DNA of 15,755 bases, taken from positions 1 to 15,755 of the forward strand of contig SFFS01000047.1 in NCBI GenBank assembly GCA_004557805.1, given 5' to 3'. The stretch comes from Clostridiales bacterium. GTDB taxonomy: Bacteria > Bacillota > Clostridia > Christensenellales > Aristaeellaceae. Positions 1-4,963 of this stretch are shown here, one piece after another. Position 1 is the stretch's first letter. Each line of letters begins with the position of its first letter. Under the pieces are notes generated by a model. That model had not been told where the DNA came from. It saw only the letters and a program-made list of their open reading frames with translations, and did not search any database. Made by a program: the position numbers and the translations under genes.

Positions 1-28
1 TTTTTATCGGACGGCGGCTTCGCCGCGC

Positions 29-53
29 AAAAAAATCCCCCGCCCGCAGGGGG
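29..53 (-). terminator. Rho-independent terminator of the small Cys-rich gene
   Basis: Read on the minus strand, a five-base C/G stem (arms 49-53 and 37-41) closes a 7-nt loop and is followed by one A and a run of seven T (29-35). It lies about 65 bp past the stop of the 119-397 gene. A second weak GC hairpin (14-26) follows without a clean T-run of its own. Confidence 0.7.
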
Positions 54-118
54 AGGGGATAACTGGCGGGTACGAATCCATATCGGACAATGGAAGCGCC
101 CGTTGACGGAGAAACCAT

Positions 119-397
119 TTAACGGTTGGCGGCGCTGTGGTGTTCGGAAATCAGCACTTCGTCCACAGGCCATCCGCCGTAGCCGCAGGTTGCGCAGCGG
201 GCGCAGATCACTCTGTAAGTCGAGATCACTGTGCAGTTCGGGTGACTGCCGCAGGAAGAACGATATGTTCTCGTTCCGTTCTCATAGGTGGTCAGCGACG
301 TTCCATTGCAGTTCGGGTTCCCGCCGGCGCATTCCGCCAGGGCAACGGTGCAGATCAGTACGGCAAGCAGGAAGAGAGCAATCGCTATTTTTTTCAT
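119..397 (-). CDS. Small secreted Cys-rich protein of unknown function
   Basis: This is a 92-residue protein that I cannot assign to a named family. The start at 397 is supported by AAGGAG about 7 nt upstream. Residues 1-21 form a classic Sec signal peptide (two Lys, a hydrophobic core, then ALA before E22), so the mature product is about 71 residues and exported. The mature part holds seven Cys, including a C-A-R-C-A-T-C cluster near residues 65-71, and is rich in Gly, Asn, Thr and Ser. The paired Cys suggest disulfides or a small metal knuckle; that is inference. It lies 72 bp downstream of the second LRR lipoprotein gene on the same strand with no terminator between, so co-transcription is possible. 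A terminator at 29-53 ends the unit. Confidence 0.7.
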   Translation of the reverse strand: MKKIAIALFLLAVLICTVALAECAGGNPNCNGTSLTTYENGTRTYRSSCGSHPNCTVISTYRVICARCATCGYGGWPVDEVLISEHHSAANR

Positions 398-469
398 CGT
401 GATTTCTCCTTTTCTTTTGTCGTCTGTATTCTTTTGTTTCCAATGAGAGAGGATTCGTCGTTTGTTTTT

Positions 470-1417
470 TTACATTTCGTTGTTGATTTCAACCGCCGTG
501 TCCTTCAGCGTTTCGCGCAGCGCCAGCCCGTCGCCGACATACATGTTGATCTGCTCGAGGTTTTCCAGCCGCAGCAGCGGAGAGAAATCGATCAGCAGCG
601 CGCCGTTCAGGTACAGCTTTTGCAGCCCGGGCACGGATTCCGCAAGGCTTTCAAGCCCCGCGTCAGTCATTCTGTCCGCCTGAACGCGGAACAGTTCCTT
701 CTGCTTGGCCAGCGGAGAGAAATCGTCGATGGGCTCGTCCGGGCTCAGCGAAAGCGCTTCCAGTCTGCGCGTCGCCAGCGCGGAGAGATCGTCCGTCGTG
801 ATGGGGCCGCCCGAAACGTTCAGGTATTGCAGGTTCGGCCAGCTTTCCAGCAGCGGGCGCAGCTCGCCCTCGCGGAGCTTGGGCAGCGTCGCCTGTTTCA
901 GGTTCGCGTGGCTCTTGAGCGGCGTGAGATCGGTATCGCCTTCCAGCGCACGCTTCGTCAGGAAGAAAGCCGTCAGGTTATCCCGTCCCGCCAGCGGCGA
1001 GAGGTCAAGCTGCGTGACGGAACCGCCGATCTGCAGCGCCGTCAGCTCCGGCAGCGCCGCAACCGGCGCTGTATTCAGCACGTCGCCGTCTATACGGAAG
1101 AACCTCAGCTTTTCCAGTCCCGCAAACGGCGTGAGGTCGTATGCGGGCGTTTTGCTGCCGCGAAGAATGAAAGATTCAAGGTTTTTACACAGCGCAAAAT
1201 CTTCCAGCGTCTGGATTTCACCGGCTTCGCCGTCGAATTCCAGAATCATGGCCAGATCGTCGGTCGTGAGGGGAGCATCGGCGGAAACGCCCAGCGTTTC
1301 GCGAATTGCCTGCTCAACGGCAACGTCCGCAAACGCGACGGTTTCCGCTTCGGCGCATGCGCCGAACGCGCACGCCGTCAGCATGAGAACGCTGAGAAGC
1401 GTGCAGAGAAACTTCAT
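470..1417 (-). CDS. LRR lipoprotein, downstream copy of a tandem pair
   Basis: This is a 315-residue exported protein. The start at 1417 is chosen because AAAGGAG sits directly upstream and the signal peptide begins there; an open frame continues to 1504 but adds an unlikely charged leader. The N-terminus carries a lipobox-like LTAC (Cys at residue 15), predicting a lipid anchor; signal peptidase I cleavage after ACA is the alternative. Next comes the module common in bacterial LRR proteins (VEQAIRETLG, then an LTTDDL segment), followed by roughly eight irregular leucine-rich repeats of the form L.PLAGL.NL..L..., ending near residue 300. LRR arrays usually bind proteins or glycans; the ligand is unknown here. 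It is a paralog of the gene at 1588-2544, about two thirds identical by eye. A 13-bp GC hairpin lies between the two copies. Confidence 0.8.
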   Translation of the reverse strand: MKFLCTLLSVLMLTACAFGACAEAETVAFADVAVEQAIRETLGVSADAPLTTDDLAMILEFDGEAGEIQTLEDFALCKNLESFILRGSKTPAYDLTPFAGLEKLRFFRIDGDVLNTAPVAALPELTALQIGGSVTQLDLSPLAGRDNLTAFFLTKRALEGDTDLTPLKSHANLKQATLPKLREGELRPLLESWPNLQYLNVSGGPITTDDLSALATRRLEALSLSPDEPIDDFSPLAKQKELFRVQADRMTDAGLESLAESVPGLQKLYLNGALLIDFSPLLRLENLEQINMYVGDGLALRETLKDTAVEINNEM

Positions 1418-1526
1418 GTCGCTCACTCCTTTCGCTCGGTTCCGATTGCAATGAAACCTTCGAGTTACACGACTATTCCCCTTTCGCATATATGGATATT
1501 TCAAAATAGCAAATTGTCGAAACTGT

Positions 1527-1570
1527 CCGCGCCGCGCTGCGAAGGCCGTTCGGTTGTCAGCGCGGCGCGG
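1527..1570. other. Perfect 13-bp GC-rich inverted repeat between LRR genes
   Basis: Arms 1527-1539 (CCGCGCCGCGCTG) and 1558-1570 are exact reverse complements around an 18-nt loop that can itself form a small CGAA/TTCG pair. It sits 18 bp past the stop of the upstream LRR gene. There is no T-run on either side, so it is either a weak or Rho-assisted terminator or an mRNA-stabilising 3' hairpin. It could let the upstream LRR copy be expressed more than the downstream one. Confidence 0.6.
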
Positions 1571-1587
1571 TTGCTTTCGGGTTAAAT

Positions 1588-2544
1588 TCAGAATTTAGAC
1601 GGGTCGTTGACGGCCACGTCCGTGTCCTTCAGCGTTTCGCGCAGCGTTAACAGGCGGCCGCCGGAGGTGTAGACCATTTCGAGCTTTTCAAGCGAAAGCA
1701 GCGGCGTGAAGTCCGCAATATCGCCCGCGTAGAAGAACAGCTTCCGCAGCCCGGGCACGGATTCCACAAGGCTTTTCAGCCCCGTTTCGGTCAGCGTGCC
1801 CGTCTGAACGCGAAACAGTTCCTTCTGCCCGGCCAGCGGTGAGAAATCGTCGATGGGCTCGTCCGGGTTCAGCACAAGCACCTTCAGCGTGCGCGTCGCC
1901 AGCCCGGCGAGGTCGTCCGTCGTGACAGGGCCGCCCCAGACGTTCAGATATTGCAGGTTCGGCCAGCTTTCCAGCAGCGGGCGCAGCTCGCCCTCGCGGA
2001 GCTTGGGCAGCGTCGCTTTGCGCAGATTCGTATGGCTCGTCAGGGGAGAAAAATCGGTATTGCCGTCCAGCGCGCGCCGGGTCAGGTAGAAGGAATCGAG
2101 GTTCGTCCGCCCTGCCAGCGGCGAGAGGTCGAGGGTGGTCGCGCGTCCGCCGATCTGCATCGTGTTCAGCTCCGGCAGCGCCGCAACCGGCGCTGTATTC
2201 AGCACGTTGCCGTCGATCCGGAAGAATTGCAGCCGGGTCAGGTTTTCAAACGGCCTAAGCGAAAAAACGCGGGGATTGTTTTCGTAGCGCAGAATGAAGG
2301 ATTCCAGGTTGACGCACATGGCAATGTCGGCGAGCGTCGCTACATCTTCGGACATGCAGTCGAAAGAAACGACTTTCGCCAGATCGTCGGCCGTGAGGGG
2401 AGCATTGGCGGAAACGCCCAGCGCTTCGCGAATCGCCTGCTCAACAACGGCGTCCGCAAACGCGACGGTTTCCGCTTCGGCGCATGCGCCGAACGCGCAC
2501 GCCGTCAGCATGACAACGGCAAGAAGCGCGCAGAGAAACTTCAT
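1588..2544 (-). CDS. LRR lipoprotein, upstream copy of a tandem pair
   Basis: This is a 318-residue exported protein. The ATG at 2544 is preferred; an in-frame GTG three codons earlier (2553) overlaps the ribosome site GAAAGGAG. The signal peptide with LTAC lipobox, the VEQAIREALG module and the irregular LRR array match the 470-1417 gene in order and length. Identity to the paralog is patchy: the signal region, the PVAALPEL repeat and the PKLREGELRPLLESWPNL repeat are almost unchanged (one 68-nt stretch is identical, 1949-2016 versus 825-892). The segment after the LTADDL module (residues 58-95) and the last repeats have diverged strongly. Identity also covers the ribosome site and part of the 5' region, so the whole transcription unit seems to have been duplicated. 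The ligand is unknown. Confidence 0.82.
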   Translation of the reverse strand: MKFLCALLAVVMLTACAFGACAEAETVAFADAVVEQAIREALGVSANAPLTADDLAKVVSFDCMSEDVATLADIAMCVNLESFILRYENNPRVFSLRPFENLTRLQFFRIDGNVLNTAPVAALPELNTMQIGGRATTLDLSPLAGRTNLDSFYLTRRALDGNTDFSPLTSHTNLRKATLPKLREGELRPLLESWPNLQYLNVWGGPVTTDDLAGLATRTLKVLVLNPDEPIDDFSPLAGQKELFRVQTGTLTETGLKSLVESVPGLRKLFFYAGDIADFTPLLSLEKLEMVYTSGGRLLTLRETLKDTDVAVNDPSKF

Positions 2545-2628
2545 GTCGCTCACTCCTTTCGCTCGGTTCCGATGGAAACAAGGCCTTCTTTATATAGACG
2601 TTTTGAAATGGCAAATCGTTCCTGCTGA

Positions 2629-2657
2629 AGTACAAATAATAAACATTTTTTGTGCAA
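2629..2657 (-). promoter_or_regulatory. Possible sigma-A promoter of the LRR genes
   Basis: On the minus strand TTGCAC (2657-2652) and TGTACT (2634-2629) are separated by 17 bp, about 85 bp ahead of the LRR start. Each box matches the consensus at four or five positions. Downstream sequence resembling TTTGC.ATTT...ATATA is shared with the second LRR gene, so the true control region may extend past this point. Confidence 0.35.
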
Positions 2658-2700
2658 AGCGGCGCGCGGATGATTAACGGAAACGCGCAGGCGAAAGGAT

Positions 2701-2728
2701 TTGATTTTCGTGCGCAAAATGCTATAAT
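2701..2728 (+). promoter_or_regulatory. Sigma-A promoter with extended -10 for the DUF4160/DUF2442 pair
   Basis: TTGATT (2701-2706), a 16-bp spacer and a perfect TATAAT (2723-2728), preceded by TG one base before the hexamer. Transcription would begin near 2735, giving a leader of only about 14 nt with a weak AAGAAG ribosome site ahead of the ATG at 2749. Confidence 0.75.
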
Positions 2729-2748
2729 CAAAAAAAGAAGATGATTTC

Positions 2749-3009
2749 ATGCCGACGATATCCATGTTTCGGGGAATTAGAATTACGATGTACTGGGCGG
2801 ATCATATGCCGCCGCATTTCCATGCGACGTACGGCGGAGACGAAGTGATTGTTTCCATAAAGGATCTGGAAGTGTTGGAGGGAAATATCCCGAGCAAGCA
2901 ACTGAAGATGCTGCTCGGATGGGCGGCGATCCGGCAGGATCAGCTGATGGATAACTGGGAGCTTGCCACGAAGAAACAGGAATTGTTCGCCATTGAACCG
3001 CTGAGATAA
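2749..3009 (+). CDS. DUF4160 family protein
   Basis: This is an 86-residue cytosolic protein matching DUF4160: the opening PTISMFRGIRITMYW, then the diagnostic HMPPHFHATYGG core (residues 20-31), a V-S-I-K-D strand, and a helical tail with LLGWAAIRQDQLMDNWELA. The length is typical for the family, whose function is unknown. It is followed after 29 bp by a DUF2442 gene on the same strand, an arrangement seen widely in bacteria. The conserved pairing of two small genes has the look of a two-component module, possibly toxin-antitoxin-like, but nothing in the sequence proves that. Its own extended -10 promoter lies just upstream. The ribosome site is weak (AAGAAG), which may keep its translation below that of the partner. 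Confidence 0.85.
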   Translation: MPTISMFRGIRITMYWADHMPPHFHATYGGDEVIVSIKDLEVLEGNIPSKQLKMLLGWAAIRQDQLMDNWELATKKQELFAIEPLR

Positions 3010-3038
3010 ACGGAGGTTCCGGAAAAGGATGTGAAATC

Positions 3039-3413
3039 ATGGAAAAAAACGCGGAGTATTATCTTTCAAAGGGATACGATCAAAAGACAGCCGAATATTT
3101 CGCTTCCGGGCGCAGAAAAATTGTCCGGGTCGTCCCGAATGAAGATTTCACATTGACGTTGACTTTTGATAACGGAGAAAAGCGGCTTTATAACGCGCAG
3201 CCGCTTCTGAAAGCCGGTACCGTATTCGCTCCTTTTCGGGACTGGCGGAATTTTCGGAGAGTTTATCTGGACGAGAGTCACTGCGTGTCCTGGGATATCG
3301 ATCCGGAAATAGACAGCGGCAAAGTATGGAGCAATAAAGTTGATTTATGCCCGGACAGCTGCTATGTGGATAGCGTTCCGCTGACGGGAGATGTTTCCGG
3401 AGACGGAGTCTGA
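3039..3413 (+). CDS. DUF2442 family protein
   Basis: This is a 124-residue soluble protein. The ATG at 3039 has AAAGGATG at a usable distance. An N-terminal helix-rich segment (residues 1-30, ending FASGRRKIVRV) precedes the DUF2442 core: VVPNEDFTLTLTFDNGEKRLY (a beta hairpin), a KAGTVFAPF segment, a DWRNFRRVYLDE strand-helix and SWDIDPEID. The C-terminal VWSNKVDLCPDSCYVDSV matches the common clostridial form. Function is unknown. It is the second gene of a pair with DUF4160 (29-bp gap), probably one transcript from the promoter at 2701-2728. The stem-loop at 3446-3477 probably ends the message, although its T-run is better placed for the opposite strand. Confidence 0.82.
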   Translation: MEKNAEYYLSKGYDQKTAEYFASGRRKIVRVVPNEDFTLTLTFDNGEKRLYNAQPLLKAGTVFAPFRDWRNFRRVYLDESHCVSWDIDPEIDSGKVWSNKVDLCPDSCYVDSVPLTGDVSGDGV

Positions 3414-3441
3414 CTTTCTGAACTTTCAGTGAATACGCGGC

Positions 3442-3477
3442 AAAAAAACGGCGCGACCGTAAGAGTCGCGCCGGTTT
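3442..3477 (-). terminator. Terminator shared by convergent genes, strongest on the minus strand
   Basis: A nine-base perfect stem (CGGCGCGAC, 3449-3457, with 3465-3473) closes a 7-nt loop. On the minus strand it is followed at once by seven T (3448-3442), a textbook ending for the SH3 gene at 3524. On the plus strand the tail is GTTTGACCGTTT, a poorer T-run that could still stop the DUF2442 message. Confidence 0.8.
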
Positions 3478-3523
3478 GACCGTTTCAGAGACACAATGAT
3501 TTTGCGGAACGGTTCCCCAAATC

Positions 3524-3979
3524 TCATTTGATGGGCAGAATGAACTGCTTTGCAATCCAGCCCTGTTCGCCGTCGCAGTCGACGTAGCACCAGGTTTCGT
3601 CCTCGTTCCAGCAGATGAGCGAAATTTCCTGCCCCAGCATCGCGCGGCCGGTCACGTCGGAGTTGATATCCGCGCGCTGGCGGATGTTGCACCATTCGCG
3701 CACGTGCTGAATGACCGCCTTTTCGCAACGGCTGTAATCCGGGATTTCGGGGTGTTCAGTCGGGGTGGCGGTGGGGACGGCGGTGGGAATGGGCTGAGGA
3801 GTCCAGCCCCAAGGTGTGGCTTCCCCCGGCCGCCAGTTTCCATCGGGCGTGGTCCATCCCTCTGTCGGTATCCAGTCGGCATACGCAACCTTGACCTGCG
3901 GGCGCAGCCCCAGCGCGACGGCGGCGCCGATCGAAAGCACGAGCGCGGAACAGAGCAGAGCGGCCAGAATTCGTTTCAT
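3524..3979 (-). CDS. Secreted SH3-domain protein with Thr/Pro linker
   Basis: This is a 151-residue exported protein. The ATG at 3979 is chosen because AAAAGGGG lies about 10 nt upstream and the signal peptide (residues 1-23) starts there; an ATG nine codons earlier is possible but has no ribosome site. The mature region opens with a Trp/Pro-rich segment (WIPTEGWTTPDGNW), then a PTAVPTATPTEHPE linker (66-79), a DYSRCEKA helix-like stretch and a bacterial SH3 fold (about 96-149: WCNIRQRAD, GRAMLGQEISLIC, TWCYVDCDGEQGWIAKQFI). Bacterial SH3 domains often bind cell-wall peptides; no catalytic domain is present. The SH3 tail is nearly identical to that of the adjacent gene at 4249-4842, while the N-terminal part is unrelated. 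It has its own promoter at 4024-4052. Confidence 0.82.
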   Translation of the reverse strand: MKRILAALLCSALVLSIGAAVALGLRPQVKVAYADWIPTEGWTTPDGNWRPGEATPWGWTPQPIPTAVPTATPTEHPEIPDYSRCEKAVIQHVREWCNIRQRADINSDVTGRAMLGQEISLICWNEDETWCYVDCDGEQGWIAKQFILPIK

Positions 3980-4023
3980 TTCAGAGCAACCCCTTTTTTC
4001 TTTCAAAATTATGGTTAAAACTG

Positions 4024-4052
4024 ATCTTAATATAAACCGCCGCGCGCGTCAA
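4024..4052 (-). promoter_or_regulatory. Sigma-A promoter of the SH3 gene at 3524-3979
   Basis: On the minus strand TTGACG (4052-4047), a 17-bp spacer and TAAGAT (4029-4024). The predicted start is near 4017, giving a leader of about 38 nt that includes the AAAAGGGG ribosome site. Confidence 0.6.
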
Positions 4053-4058
4053 GTAGCC

Positions 4059-4084
4059 CCGGCAAACTCTGTTCAATTTGCCGG
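4059..4084. other. 8-bp perfect inverted repeat upstream of the SH3 promoter
   Basis: CCGGCAAA (4059-4066) and its exact complement TTTGCCGG (4077-4084) flank a 10-nt loop. It lies 7 bp upstream of the -35 box of the SH3 gene. It has no T-run, so it is not a clear terminator; an operator or secondary hairpin are the alternatives. Confidence 0.4.
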
Positions 4085-4091
4085 TTATGAC

Positions 4092-4120
4092 GGACGCGCT
4101 GCGCGCGAAGGGGATGCGCC
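4092..4120 (+). repeat. 29-nt intergenic copy of early dnaE coding sequence
   Basis: Positions 4092-4120 match 5041-5069 at 28 of 29 bases (21 identical in a row, one mismatch at 4113, then seven identical). The dnaE segment encodes DALRAKGMR. The copy lies between the two SH3 genes and is not part of any convincing gene. Partial duplication or template switching are possible origins. Confidence 0.6.
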
Positions 4121-4134
4121 GCCGCGTCTGCTGC

Positions 4135-4171
4135 AAAGAAAAACCGCTCCGCAAAAAGGCGCGGAGCGGTT
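4135..4171 (-). terminator. Terminator of the amber-interrupted SH3 gene
   Basis: An 11-base perfect stem (4161-4171 with 4142-4152, AACCGCTCCGC) closes an 8-nt loop. On the minus strand the stem runs into TTTTTCTTT. It begins 12 bp past the TAA at 4183-4185, which is the ancestral stop of the gene; its position fits the full-length frame rather than the TAG at 4249. Confidence 0.85.
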
Positions 4172-4182
4172 CTGCAAAAATT

Positions 4183-4842
4183 TTACTTGATCGGCAGAAT
4201 GAACTGCTTTGCAATCCAGCCCTGCTCGCCGCCGCAGTCAACATAACACTAGGTTTCGTCCTCATTCCAGCAGATGAGCGAAATCCGCTGGCCCAACATT
4301 GCGCGGCCGATTATGTCGGAGCTGATATCCGCGCGCTGGCGGATGTTGCACCATTCCTTCACGCCGCGGATGAGCGCCTGCTCGCAGCGGCTGTAGTCCA
4401 CGACTTCGGGACGTTCAACCGGAGCGGGCGCGGGAGTAGGGGTGGGAGTGGGCGTTTCCGGCGTTTGCTTCTCATTGATGACGATTTCAATGAAAAGCGT
4501 TTTTGTCTCTTCCGTAAAATCCGATTTTATTACTTTTATTATGATTTCCCCGGTATAACCGCCCTTTTTGGTCGGCGTGCCGCTTATGGAAATCCACCTA
4601 TCCGGTTTTGACCACGCCTCTAAGCCATATTCCTTGCTATCACAGCCGCTAAGGTCAAAGTCGTTCAAAAATTTTTCGTTATCATCGAACTGCCATTGAA
4701 ACCGTTCGTCCTTATATTCCCCGACGGTAAATTCCAGTCTGTTTTTGCTCAGTGTGACCGCCCCCGCCACTGTGGGCAGCAGGCAAAGGGTAAGCGTGAG
4801 GAGTATTGCGAGTGTGAGCGCGCGAACTTGTGTGCGTTTCAT
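4183..4842 (-). pseudogene. Secreted Ig-like/SH3 protein interrupted by an in-frame TAG
   Basis: The start at 4842 has GGAAGG 9 nt upstream. The frame runs 197 codons to TAG (4249-4251), then continues open for 21 codons to TAA (4183-4185), 219 codons in all. Residues 1-28 are a signal peptide. About 29-124 form a beta-rich domain ending in a putative-Ig motif (WISISGTPTKKGGYTG), followed by a Pro/Thr linker (TPETPTPTPTPAPAP) and a bacterial SH3 domain from about 164. The TAG replaces the Trp of NEDETW seen at the same place in the paralog (W130 of the 3524-3979 gene), consistent with a single TGG to TAG change. As read, the protein loses the last third of its SH3 fold. The 197-residue product may still be made (4249-4842). 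A strong promoter (4882-4910) and a terminator are intact, so the lesion looks recent, or is read through. Confidence 0.75.
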
Positions 4843-4881
4843 GAATCGTTACCTTCCATCGTTTTCCTTTTTATGAAAATG

Positions 4882-4910
4882 ACTATACATGTGACTGCGC
4901 GAAACGTCAA
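4882..4910 (-). promoter_or_regulatory. Sigma-A promoter of the Ig-like/SH3 gene
   Basis: On the minus strand TTGACG (4910-4905), exactly 17 bp, then TATAGT (4887-4882). The start site is expected near 4875, giving a 33-nt leader that contains GGAAGG. It is divergent from the dnaE promoter, with about 40 bp between them. Confidence 0.8.
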
Positions 4911-4948
4911 GCCGAAAAACATTTTTCCTGTTCATTTTTTCCTTTTCG

Positions 4949-4957
4949 TGCTATACT
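4949..4957 (+). promoter_or_regulatory. Extended -10 promoter of dnaE, placing +1 at the ATG
   Basis: TG, one base, then TATACT (4952-4957) make a full extended -10 element. The last base of the hexamer is 6 nt before the dnaE ATG at 4964, so the usual start-site distance puts +1 on or next to the A of the ATG. No convincing -35 is present (best TGTTCA at 4929-4934, 17-bp spacing), as expected for an extended -10 promoter. There is no ribosome site in the preceding 40 bp. Confidence 0.65.
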
Positions 4958-4963
4958 TTCCAT

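Noticed and set aside
66..80. GGGTACGAATCC resembling a tRNA T-loop
   Set aside because: No matching T-stem arm, acceptor stem, anticodon arm or CCA context could be built around it.
4249..4251. Genome-wide recoding of TAG as an amino acid
   Set aside because: No other coding sequence in the window contains an in-frame TAG, so a single mutation is simpler. TAG is read as a normal stop in Clostridia.
4078..4611. Plus-strand open frame beginning with a DnaE-like DALRAKGMR peptide
   Set aside because: Only about ten residues resemble DnaE. The rest is antisense to the SH3 gene and crosses a terminator; better treated as a short sequence repeat.
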